DNA of 18,209 nt from Candidatus Saccharimonadota bacterium (lineage in GTDB: Bacteria > Patescibacteriota > Saccharimonadia > Saccharimonadales > Saccharimonadaceae), in contig DODJ01000030.1 of NCBI GenBank assembly GCA_003545655.1, positions 1-18,209 on the forward strand, in the 5' to 3' direction. Position 1 is the first letter of the stretch. Each line of letters begins with the position of its first letter. Positions 1 through 6,593 of the stretch are shown here, in pieces. The translations under genes were made by a program, and so were the position numbers. The notes under the pieces are model-generated. The model made no database searches. It was given only the letters and a program-made list of their open reading frames with translations, and had not been told where the DNA came from.

Positions 1-1463
1 ACGCTGGTGACGTGCAGCAAAATGCTCAAATTATTAAAGATACCTTGGGTGAGTTTAATATTTCCGTTGAGATGGAGGGGGCGAACATTGGTCCGAAAGT
101 TACCCAGTACACCCTTCGTCCGCCAAGTGGGGTAAAGCTTACTAAAATTACCCAACTTGAGACAAACATTGCGCTCAACTTGGCGGCGCAAAGCCTTCGT
201 ATTGAAGCGCCGATTCCCGGCCAAAAGGCGGTAGGTATAGAAGTACCGAACCGTCGGGCGGCCGATGTGCGCATTCACTCTATGCTTACAAGTAAACAGT
301 GGAACCATAGCCACGAGCCGCTACCGTTTGCGATTGGTAAGGATATTTCTGGTGACGCCGTCGTAGGTGAGTTGAACAAAATGCCGCACCTTCTTATTGC
401 GGGTCAGACGGGCTCCGGTAAGTCAGTCATGATTAACACGCTCCTTTCAAGTCTTTTGTATCGCAATAGCCCTAGCGAAATGAAGCTGATCTTGGTAGAC
501 CCTAAGCAGGTGGAGATGGCACCATATGAGGATATTCCGCACCTTCTTACCCCTGTTATTAACGAGCCCGAAAAGACGATTAGTGCCTTGAAATGGGCGG
601 TAAACGAGATGGAGCGCCGCTATAAACTCTTAGCTGAGCACAAAGTGCGCGATATTAAATCGTATAATACGCTCGTACAAAATGGGCGCACTAAAATTAC
701 TGTTCAAGATGAAGCAGGTGTCGAACAAGAACACGAAAATGGTGCAATGCCCTACATCGTTATTGTTATTGACGAGTTGGCCGACCTTATGATGGTTGCA
801 GCCCGCGACGTCGAGGCATTAATTGTGCGCCTTGCGCAGAAGGCTCGCGCAGTGGGGATTCACTTAGTGCTTGCCACCCAGCGACCTTCGGTAGATGTTA
901 TTACGGGACTTATTAAAGCCAACGTACCGGCGCGTATTGCCTTTACGGTTGCCTCGCAGGTAGACTCGCGTACTATTCTGGACCAAATTGGTGCCGAGAA
1001 GCTGCTTGGCCAGGGTGACATGCTTATGAGCACTGCCGCAATGCCAAAACCAAAGCGTATCCAGGGCGCGTGGGTCACTGATGAAGAGGTAATTAAAATA
1101 ACCGATCACTTACGTGAACAGTCGCCACCACAGTACAACGATGAAGTAGTCAGCCAGCCGGTACAACTGAACGGCAAGGGCGGCGTGGTTATGGACTTTG
1201 ATAGCGCTGGCGGCTCTGAAGACGATATGTTCAAGGACGCGGTCCGCGTAGTGGTAGACAGCGGAAAAGCATCGGCAAGCTTGCTACAGCGGCGGTTACG
1301 GGTTGGCTACGCCCGTGCAGCCCGCCTTATGGAGGAAATGGAAGAACAAGGTATTATTGGCCCAGCTGACGGCGCTCGCCCTCGTGATGTATTGGTCTCG
1401 AGCCTTGATGAGGTATTTGGTGGCGCTGCAAGTGGCGCGGGTGACGAAGAGCCACTTGGCTAA
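1..1463 (+). CDS. ftsK: DNA translocase FtsK, C-terminal part (5' end outside window)
   Basis: FtsK/SpoIIIE motor that pumps chromosomal DNA through the closing septum; the visible part is the cytoplasmic motor. The frame is open to the left edge (codons from position 3), so the GTG at 12 is not the true start and the N-terminal membrane domain is missing. Counting from that GTG, the Walker A motif GQTGSGKS lies at residues 131-138 and Walker B, IVIVIDEL, at about 249-256. The stretch LVDPKQVEM and the region ATQRPSVDVITGLIKANVPARI are typical of the FtsK alpha/beta motor. The last ~75 residues form the winged-helix gamma domain (SASLLQRRLRVGYARAARLM), which in known FtsK proteins reads oriented chromosomal signals. 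TAA stop at 1461-1463; no terminator is visible before the pilin promoter that follows. Identification is very secure. Confidence 0.97.
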   Translation, partial: AGDVQQNAQIIKDTLGEFNISVEMEGANIGPKVTQYTLRPPSGVKLTKITQLETNIALNLAAQSLRIEAPIPGQKAVGIEVPNRRAADVRIHSMLTSKQWNHSHEPLPFAIGKDISGDAVVGELNKMPHLLIAGQTGSGKSVMINTLLSSLLYRNSPSEMKLILVDPKQVEMAPYEDIPHLLTPVINEPEKTISALKWAVNEMERRYKLLAEHKVRDIKSYNTLVQNGRTKITVQDEAGVEQEHENGAMPYIVIVIDELADLMMVAARDVEALIVRLAQKARAVGIHLVLATQRPSVDVITGLIKANVPARIAFTVASQVDSRTILDQIGAEKLLGQGDMLMSTAAMPKPKRIQGAWVTDEEVIKITDHLREQSPPQYNDEVVSQPVQLNGKGGVVMDFDSAGGSEDDMFKDAVRVVVDSGKASASLLQRRLRVGYARAARLMEEMEEQGIIGPADGARPRDVLVSSLDEVFGGAASGAGDEEPLG

Positions 1464-1465
1464 GC

Positions 1466-1494
1466 TTGAGCCTCTAAAACGCTCATGCTACACT
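1466..1494 (+). promoter_or_regulatory. Promoter of first pilin, predicted leaderless
   Basis: TTGAGC (1466-1471), a 17-bp spacer and TACACT (1489-1494), preceded by TGC, which gives an extended -10. Only 7 nt separate the -10 box from the ATG at 1502, so transcription should start at or next to the start codon. The only purine-rich stretch, AAGG at 1496-1499, is too close to ATG to act as a normal ribosome binding site. The same arrangement precedes the pilin at 8799 on the other strand. Confidence 0.6.
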
Positions 1495-1501
1495 AAAGGC
1501 A

Positions 1502-2002
1502 ATGCAGTGGGCTAAAAATAGATACACAGGCTTTACCATAGTCGAACTCCTTATAGTGATAGTGGTGATAGCTATTTTAGCGGCTATTACGATTGTGGCG
1601 TATACGGGGATACAGGATCGCGCAAAAGAGAGTAATGTTCAATCTGACCTCTCGGCATTTATGAAAAAGATTGAAATTGCGCGGACGAATGCGGCGGATG
1701 GGTTATACCCATTCGCTCCAAGCACTTCAGATGGTATTACTACGAATAAGTCCTTATATTTAACCAATAGAAACAATTGGTATTACTGCACTAGTACCGA
1801 TAGGACGCAGTATGCTCTTGGTGTGGTGCGTAACTTCGGTGACGCCTCGGGTGGACGTGGCTGGGTGGCTACGAACGGTTCGATTATTGCTGCTTCGGCC
1901 ATTGATGATGCGTCTACTTGTACTCGTGTAGGCAAACCTAACGGTTCAGTAATGGGCTATAATGTCAGCACGGGAAATTGGGCTTCATGGGTGAACGGAT
2001 GA
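1502..2002 (+). CDS. Type IV pilin-like protein 1
   Basis: Prepilin-like protein of 166 aa. A short basic leader (MQWAKNRYTG) is followed by the class III/IV signal G|FTIVELLIV, where prepilin peptidase would cut after Gly10 and methylate the new N-terminal Phe. Glu at mature position 5 is present. The helix continues as AILAAITIVAYTGIQDRA, identical or nearly so in the four other pilins of this window. The C-terminal globular part (about residues 45-166) is aromatic and Gly/Ser rich with two cysteines (WYYC and STCTRV) that could form a disulfide loop; I recognise no named domain. The ATG at 1502 sits 7 nt after a -10 box. The TGA stop overlaps the ATG of the next pilin gene (ATGA at 1999-2002), indicating translational coupling. 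It could be a major or minor pilin or a pseudopilin; the sequence does not decide. Confidence 0.9.
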   Translation: MQWAKNRYTGFTIVELLIVIVVIAILAAITIVAYTGIQDRAKESNVQSDLSAFMKKIEIARTNAADGLYPFAPSTSDGITTNKSLYLTNRNNWYYCTSTDRTQYALGVVRNFGDASGGRGWVATNGSIIAASAIDDASTCTRVGKPNGSVMGYNVSTGNWASWVNG

Positions 2003-2502
2003 TGCGCAAAGGTTTCACGATAGTCGAACTCCTCATTGTTATCGTGGTGATAGCAATCTTGGCAGCGATTACGATTGTGGCGTACACCGGTATCCAAGAG
2101 CGGGCTCGTTTCTCAGCCATGCGCTCTGACATCGCGAGCATCAACAAGGCTATACAACTGTACTACGCTGACAATGGTAGTTACCCAATCACCCCTAATA
2201 CAACCGCATGTAACGGTAACTGGTGTGGATGGGATCAGGTGACGGGCGATGCGTTTATACCCGGCTTGTCTCCAGAGTATATCGCCACCATCCCTCAACT
2301 GCCGACAGCAAACGCCAGTAGTGATACCTACCTGTATCGCTCACCGAGCGGTACCGACTATAAGCTTATTAGGCTTCTACAGGGTGGCTTGTCGGCAAGC
2401 GAATCGGCGGCGTTTTCAGACCTTATGACCACAACGTGTAGCTCGGGTATTAATACCACCCGTTGGGGATATTGGAGTAGCAGTGCTTCGCAGTGCTGGT
2501 AG
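1999..2502 (+). CDS. Type IV pilin-like protein 2
   Basis: Second pilin-like gene, 167 aa from the chosen start. I start it at the ATG of the ATGA overlap with pilin 1, giving MMRKG|FTIVELLIV, a normal short prepilin leader. In-frame TTG at 1978 and ATG at 1987 would only lengthen the leader, and ATG at 2002 would shorten it by one residue. After the conserved helix ending VAYTGIQERA the mature domain runs SAMRSDIASINKAIQLYYADNGSYP, the usual pilin/pseudopilin alpha1-C to loop transition (YY.DNG.YP). It continues with a Trp- and Cys-rich tail (CNGNWCGW, then CSS and a final QCW), four cysteines in all. The length fits pilins and GspG-like pseudopilins. It is probably co-transcribed with pilins 1 and 3. 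Confidence 0.9.
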   Translation: MMRKGFTIVELLIVIVVIAILAAITIVAYTGIQERARFSAMRSDIASINKAIQLYYADNGSYPITPNTTACNGNWCGWDQVTGDAFIPGLSPEYIATIPQLPTANASSDTYLYRSPSGTDYKLIRLLQGGLSASESAAFSDLMTTTCSSGINTTRWGYWSSSASQCW

Positions 2503-2511
2503 GGGGAATTT

Positions 2512-3507
2512 TTGCGGACAAGAAGTCTATACACTAGGCAGAATGAAGGGTTTACAATTGTTGAGCTTCTGATTGTGATAGTGGTAATAGCTATTCTTGC
2601 TGCTATCACTATTGTTGCTTATACTGGTATTCGTGATAGGGCGGTGGTATCCTCTTTGGCGAGTACGTTATCGCAAACGACGAGAAAAGTGGAGGCGTAT
2701 GCCGTGGAGCATTCGGGTGCATTGCCGAGTACCCTTGCCGATGCGGGGGTCGATGCGGTGACTGCCTCTGAGGCGGTGTATCAGGCCTACAATACTACTA
2801 CCCCAGGTGCTTACTGCCTACAGCTTACCCAATCAGAAAAGACCTATTTCGTCACTCGTAAAAACCAAACGGCCACTGAGGGGTTCTGTGATGGGATGGT
2901 AGCCTGGTGGCCGCTCAATAACGATATACAAGATGTAATGGGTAACGGTGGCGGCACAGAGATAGGGACACTATCACAGTCAAACGGCGCTGATGGCCAG
3001 ACAAACGGCGCGTACTATTTTAATGGCTCGAGCAAAATTACTATGCAGCCAGAATGGGGTGCGGCGTACAGCTTTAACCAAATTAGCGGAAGCGCCTGGG
3101 TGCGTCTTGCCGAAAGTGGCGGGTATTACGGGGTATTGTGGTCACCGGGTATGCCAATACATTGGGAGCTGCGTACTAATAATTTATGGCGTGCTCGTAT
3201 ATCAGGTACCAACCCTGTAGATATGACTCCGGGCCCAGCAGTTGGTGATTGGACGCATGTGGTATTTTCGTATAATCGTGCGGTACCTTCTTTTACGTTT
3301 TATATTAATGGGCAATCTATGTATACGTCATCGGGGGATAGCGGGACGAATACCTTCTTTACTACCTCTGGGGGTAACCCGGGCGATATTGGTGCGGCGC
3401 TTAATTCTGGTCGCTACTGGGTGGGTGATCTTGATGATGTTCGTATCTTCAACCGTGCGCTTACGGCTGCAGAAGTGGCACAATTATACAACCTTGGTGC
3501 AAAATAG
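2512..3507 (+). CDS. Pilin-like protein 3 with C-terminal LamG/concanavalin-A-like lectin domain
   Basis: 331 aa. The start is TTG at 2512, with GGGGG (2502-2506) five bases upstream as Shine-Dalgarno; the nearby ATG at 2543 is in another frame. The leader MRTRSLYTRQNEG precedes FTIVELLIV. A pilin body extends to about residue 130 and ends CDGMV, with cysteines in AYCLQ and EGFCD. From WWPLNNDIQDVMGNG onward it is a classic LamG/laminin_G_3 jelly roll: DGQTNGAYYFNGSS, SGSAWVRL, GDWTHVVFSYN, FTFYINGQ and the terminal GDLDDVRIFNRALTAAEVA. This family commonly binds glycans. Inference: an adhesive tip or minor pilin whose lectin head projects from the fibre. The body is homologous to that of the pilin at 7939-8799, which carries a different head. 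Confidence 0.93.
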   Translation: MRTRSLYTRQNEGFTIVELLIVIVVIAILAAITIVAYTGIRDRAVVSSLASTLSQTTRKVEAYAVEHSGALPSTLADAGVDAVTASEAVYQAYNTTTPGAYCLQLTQSEKTYFVTRKNQTATEGFCDGMVAWWPLNNDIQDVMGNGGGTEIGTLSQSNGADGQTNGAYYFNGSSKITMQPEWGAAYSFNQISGSAWVRLAESGGYYGVLWSPGMPIHWELRTNNLWRARISGTNPVDMTPGPAVGDWTHVVFSYNRAVPSFTFYINGQSMYTSSGDSGTNTFFTTSGGNPGDIGAALNSGRYWVGDLDDVRIFNRALTAAEVAQLYNLGAK

Positions 3508-3561
3508 TCATAAAGTTTAAAACAAGTTAATGTTGCCCTGTCATACTATAGGGGTGGCTAC

Positions 3562-3590
3562 TTGCAAACAGGGGTGAGTTACGGTATAAT
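3562..3590 (+). promoter_or_regulatory. Promoter of the rpsF operon
   Basis: TTGCAA (3562-3567), exactly 17 bp, then TATAAT (3585-3590). This is one of the best sigma70-type matches in the window. Transcription would start near 3597, leaving an ~80-nt leader before the rpsF start at 3678, unlike the leaderless pilin promoters. Confidence 0.75.
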
Positions 3591-3609
3591 ACTACTGTTA
3601 CTAACTCAA

Positions 3610-3671
3610 GCTTGCCAGCAGGGAATTGGGCAAGCATCCGCTCGGGAAACCTAGGCGGATTCCAAAAGGAG
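3610..3671 (+). promoter_or_regulatory. Structured rpsF leader with two hairpins, possible S6:S18 autoregulatory site
   Basis: Two stem-loops lie between the promoter and rpsF. The first pairs GCTTGCC (3610-3616) with GGCAAGC (3629-3635), a perfect 7 bp. The second pairs ATCCGC (3636-3641) with GCGGAT (3655-3660) and is capped by GG-GAAA-CC, a GNRA tetraloop. The Shine-Dalgarno AAAAGGAG (3664-3671) begins three bases after the second stem. In several bacteria an rpsF mRNA hairpin is bound by the S6:S18 complex to repress translation. That this leader does the same is inference from position; I could not match the published motif base by base. Confidence 0.5.
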
Positions 3672-3677
3672 ATAAAG

Positions 3678-4037
3678 GTGAAAGAGTACGAACTAACCGT
3701 TCTTATCCATCCAGACCTCGAGGCAGATTTGGATACACCACTTACCAAGGTGCGTGACATCGTTACTGGCGCCGGCGGTACTATCACACGCGAAGATAAT
3801 TGGGGGAAGAAAAAACTTGCCTACCCAATTAATCGCAACGAATTTGGCATTTACGTGTATATGGACGTAGAGCTGCCAGCGGATGCGCCGCTTAAAATTA
3901 GCAACACACTAAATATCACTGATGAAGTGCTACGGTACCTACTAGTCAAAGTAGATCCTAAAGCGCGCGCGGCACTTGCTGAACAAGCTAAGAAGGCTGC
4001 CGAAAAAGCTTCTGAAGAAACTAACGAGGAAGCCTAG
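3678..4037 (+). CDS. rpsF: 30S ribosomal protein S6 (bS6)
   Basis: 119 aa. S6 binds 16S rRNA with S18 on the platform of the small subunit. The N-terminus KEYELTVLIHPDLE, the central NWGKKKLAYPINRNEFGIYVYMDVELPAD and the LRYLLVKVD segment are characteristic S6 strands. The C-terminal tail is rich in Ala, Lys and Glu (KAAEKASEETNEEA), as in many S6 proteins. I start at GTG 3678, six bases after AAAAGGAG (3664-3671). The upstream in-frame ATG at 3612 would add 22 residues unlike S6 and lies inside the leader hairpins. It is the first gene of a unit with ssb, rpsR, efp, a 2H protein and tlyA. Confidence 0.95.
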   Translation: MKEYELTVLIHPDLEADLDTPLTKVRDIVTGAGGTITREDNWGKKKLAYPINRNEFGIYVYMDVELPADAPLKISNTLNITDEVLRYLLVKVDPKARAALAEQAKKAAEKASEETNEEA

Positions 4038-4066
4038 GCTTCAAGAGGGAGTAGGGGAGAAATAGC

Positions 4067-4504
4067 ATGGCACGAAGCATTAACCAAGTAATCCTAATGG
4101 GACGCCTTACACGCGACCCAGAACAGCGTACTACCACCACTGGCAAAACCATCGCAAGCTTTAGTGTTGCGGTTGACCGCGGTGGCCAAGATGACGCCGC
4201 AGACTTTTTCAACGTGACTGCATGGGAGAAGCTTGGCGAATTGGTTATTCAATATCTTGCTAAAGGACGTCGCGTACTTGTACAGGGCCGCTTGCGTCAA
4301 GATAGCTGGGAAGATAAAGAAACCGGTAAAAAACAATCTCGCATAGAGGTTGTGGCAACCGACGTTACCTTCCTTGATGGCCCTAACAGTGAAGGTGGCG
4401 CAAGTGCACCTGCAGCATCAGGTCGCCCTGCTAGTTCTAATAAGGATGTTGTTATCGAGGATATTGATGACAAGCCAATCGATTTATCAGAAATACCATT
4501 TTAG
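4067..4504 (+). CDS. ssb: Single-stranded DNA-binding protein
   Basis: 145 aa, an OB-fold protein coating single-stranded DNA in replication and repair. Typical features are MARSINQVILMGRLTRDPEQR at the start, the core FFNVTAWEKLGE...YLAKGRRVLVQGRL, and SRIEVVATDVTFLD closing the fold at about residue 105. A Gly/Ala/Ser-rich linker then leads to the acidic tip DLSEIPF, the conserved protein-interaction tail (compare DDDIPF in other bacteria). ATG at 4067 follows the purine-rich GTAGGGGAGAAA. Placement between rpsF and rpsR is the classical bacterial order. Confidence 0.96.
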   Translation: MARSINQVILMGRLTRDPEQRTTTTGKTIASFSVAVDRGGQDDAADFFNVTAWEKLGELVIQYLAKGRRVLVQGRLRQDSWEDKETGKKQSRIEVVATDVTFLDGPNSEGGASAPAASGRPASSNKDVVIEDIDDKPIDLSEIPF

Positions 4505-4515
4505 GAGAATAGTAA

Positions 4516-4716
4516 ATGGCAAAACGACTTAAAAAAGATACGCCGGCATACTTTGACTACAAAGATGTTAAAACGTTGCAGCGTTTCGTAAATATGTACG
4601 GACAAATTGAACCAATTGGTAAGACAGGCCTTAGCGCTAAGCAACAACGTCAACTTGCGGTTGCTATCAAGCGTGCACGCCACCTCGCATTACTACCATT
4701 TGTAGCGCAAGGCTAG
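4516..4716 (+). CDS. rpsR: 30S ribosomal protein S18 (bS18)
   Basis: 66 aa, the partner of S6 on the 30S platform. It shows the core S18 signature: [21 protein letters not shown], the basic stretch [27 protein letters not shown], and a short C-terminus. No cysteines are present, so this is the zinc-free form. AGGAG at 4503-4507 lies 8 nt before the ATG and overlaps the ssb stop region (TAG 4502-4504), giving close coupling. The gene that follows is efp, not rplI (bL9), which often comes next in this operon in other bacteria. Confidence 0.95.
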   Translation: MAKRLKKDTPAYFDYKDVKTLQRFVNMYGQIEPIGKTGLSAKQQRQLAVAIKRARHLALLPFVAQG

Positions 4717-4722
4717 GCGCAA

Positions 4723-5292
4723 ATGGCTCAGTTGCAACCAACTGATCTTAAAAAGGGTGTCGTCGTACAAATCGACGGCAAGCCTTTCAAGGTAATAGAC
4801 TATAACCAAAAGGTTATGGGGCGTGGCGGAAGCATTGTGAACGTTCGCCTTAAAAACCTTATTGATGGTGCGGTAATCCCAAAAACCTATAAAGGCCAAG
4901 AAAAAGTAGATTCTGCCGAGGTAACCTACCAAACGGTACAGTACCTCTACAAAGATGCTGATAATTTCTACTTCATGGACCCCGAAAGTTTCGAGCAATT
5001 TCAGCTCCCAGCTGATGTATGCGACGATGCTGCTCCGTACCTAAAAGAAGGTGACAACCTATCTCTGCAGTTCTTTGAAGGCACCGTTATTAACGTTGAG
5101 CTTCCGAAGAACCTGTATCTTGAAGTTACGTATGCAGAGGACGTGGTAAAGGGTGATACTACCAGTAGCGTACTTAAAGACGCTACCCTTGAGACTGGTC
5201 TTGTAATTAAAGTCCCCGCATTTATTAAAGTGGGCGACGTTGTATCGGTAGACACCGCAACTGGTGAGTACCGCGAACGTAAAAAGGACTAA
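4723..5292 (+). CDS. efp: Elongation factor P
   Basis: 189 aa, full length. EF-P enters the ribosome between P and E sites and relieves stalling at polyproline. Its three beta-barrel domains can be followed: an N-terminal KOW-like domain (residues ~1-65), a middle OB domain (~67-127, with YLYKDADNFYFMDPESFEQ) and a C-terminal OB domain (~130-189, with KGDTTSSVLKDATLETGLVIKVPAFIKVGDVV). The tip loop that reaches the peptidyl-transferase centre reads VMGRGGS. Arg34 occupies the place of the modified Lys34 of E. coli, and Met32 replaces the usual loop proline. No lysylation or rhamnosylation gene (epmA/epmB, earP) is in the window. The start is 6 nt after rpsR with only a weak ribosome binding site. 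Confidence 0.96.
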   Translation: MAQLQPTDLKKGVVVQIDGKPFKVIDYNQKVMGRGGSIVNVRLKNLIDGAVIPKTYKGQEKVDSAEVTYQTVQYLYKDADNFYFMDPESFEQFQLPADVCDDAAPYLKEGDNLSLQFFEGTVINVELPKNLYLEVTYAEDVVKGDTTSSVLKDATLETGLVIKVPAFIKVGDVVSVDTATGEYRERKKD

Positions 5293-5293
5293 C

Positions 5294-5812
5294 ATGAGCG
5301 AGGTGCTTACTGCGCCCGAATTGTCTCAGCAGAAACCGTCGGCTAAATTCTTGCCGGCGTTTTTTGTTGATATAGTTGAACTGGGGCAAGAGTTCAATAG
5401 TGGTGAGCTACCGGCGCATATGACCTACTTTCCGCCCATCGAGGAACCATACGACCCGCAGTATGCAGTGTATGCACGAAAAACCATCAACGAACTACCT
5501 CCTTTTAGTGCACAGGTAGGGAGTGATGCACTCTTTGGTGATAATCGTGACATTCCTGTTCGAATTATCCAACACGACTACCGCATTCTTGAGGTACATC
5601 GGCGGCTTATTTCGGTACTTGGACATTTACAGCATGACTTTCGCTACCGCACGCCGTATAACCCGCACATCACGATCGTTGATGAAGAAGATGCGCGAAC
5701 AAAACAGGGTGCTCGTTTAGAGATGGGGGGTCTGTCAATTGTAGAGAAACTCACCGAGCGGGGAACCTGGAAGGTAATGGCAAAAATTGGGCTAAAAGGG
5801 AGCTACGAATGA
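5294..5812 (+). CDS. 2H phosphoesterase superfamily protein (2'-5' RNA ligase-like)
   Basis: 172 aa from ATG 5294, one base after the efp stop and six bases after AAGGA. An upstream in-frame ATG at 5264 lies inside efp and is disfavoured. Two H-x-T motifs are present in the right order and spacing for the LigT/2H fold: HMT (residues 42-44) in AHMTYFPP and HIT (125-127) in NPHITIVD, about 80 residues apart. Family members hydrolyse 2',3'-cyclic phosphates or 2'-5' linkages in RNA, and some ligate RNA ends. The substrate here is unknown. The gene is embedded in the translation operon, and its stop overlaps the tlyA start (ATGA 5809-5812), which favours a role in RNA metabolism. The rest of the sequence is divergent, so I assign only the superfamily. 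Confidence 0.82.
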   Translation: MSEVLTAPELSQQKPSAKFLPAFFVDIVELGQEFNSGELPAHMTYFPPIEEPYDPQYAVYARKTINELPPFSAQVGSDALFGDNRDIPVRIIQHDYRILEVHRRLISVLGHLQHDFRYRTPYNPHITIVDEEDARTKQGARLEMGGLSIVEKLTERGTWKVMAKIGLKGSYE

Positions 5813-6525
5813 AGACTCGTTTAGACGCCGAGCTTGTGCGCCGCGGCCTTGTTTCAAGTCGCTCGCAGGCCGAGAGTTGGGTAAAACTCGGTAAGGTAAC
5901 GGTTGATGGAAAACCAGCGACGAAATCTGGTCAATTTGTGCGCGAGGATAGCGATATTCAGCTTACGGCAACCGAAAAGTACGTGAGTCGGGCGGGCTTG
6001 AAGCTTGCAAGTGTGGCTGAACTTTTGAACGTTTCTTTTAAAAATACTGTAGTGCTTGATGTAGGGAGTAGCACGGGCGGTTTTACCGATTACGCCCTGC
6101 AACACGGTGCTAAAAAAGTGTTCGCCGTCGATGTGGGCACCGACCAACTTCACCCAAGCCTACATGGGCATGAACGTATTGAGTTGCACGAGAAAACGGA
6201 TATCCGTGACTTTGTCCCTAGCGAAACACCCGATATTATTGTGATCGACGTATCGTTTATTTCTTTGCGCGAGATTTTACCGCACCTTGCAAAGCGCGTA
6301 GCGGGCAAGCAAACAAAAATTATGGCCATGGTGAAGCCACAGTTTGAAGCCTCGCGCCAGCAGGTGAATAAAGGCGTAATTAAAAACGACAGTGTTCGTC
6401 GGCAAATTCTAAAAGATTTTGAATTTTGGGCGAAAGACCTGTTTACGATTGTTGATAAGCGCGATAGCGAAGTAGCCGGGGCAAAGGGGAATAGAGAACG
6501 GTTTTACTTACTGCGCGCAGTATAA
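5809..6525 (+). CDS. tlyA: TlyA family rRNA 2'-O-methyltransferase (haemolysin-like)
   Basis: 238 aa. An N-terminal S4 RNA-binding domain (residues 1-55, TRLDAELVRRGLVSSRSQAESWV...GKVTVDG) is followed by an RrmJ/FtsJ-type methyltransferase domain. The SAM motif is LDVGSSTGGFTD (83-94). A K-D-K-E catalytic set typical of FtsJ/TlyA enzymes is visible: Lys65 in SRAGLKL, Asp147 in IDVSFISL, Lys176 in MVKPQFE and Glu230 in GNRERFYLL. Characterised TlyA proteins methylate the ribose of C1409 in 16S rRNA and, in some species, C1920 in 23S rRNA. Haemolysin is a historical name. It is translationally coupled to the upstream gene. No terminator follows; the convergent pilin ends 68 bp downstream. Confidence 0.93.
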   Translation: MKTRLDAELVRRGLVSSRSQAESWVKLGKVTVDGKPATKSGQFVREDSDIQLTATEKYVSRAGLKLASVAELLNVSFKNTVVLDVGSSTGGFTDYALQHGAKKVFAVDVGTDQLHPSLHGHERIELHEKTDIRDFVPSETPDIIVIDVSFISLREILPHLAKRVAGKQTKIMAMVKPQFEASRQQVNKGVIKNDSVRRQILKDFEFWAKDLFTIVDKRDSEVAGAKGNRERFYLLRAV

Positions 6526-6593
6526 GTTTGCGGGGCTGCTAAGGAGCACGCGGCACTTGGTTGCCAATCCAGCTACCCGTATAAAGTGTATCG

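Noticed and set aside
1881..1895. GGTTCGATTATT resembling a tRNA T-arm
   Set aside because: It lies inside pilin 1 and lacks an acceptor stem, D-arm or anticodon arm around it. No other tRNA-like T-arm with a full cloverleaf was found.
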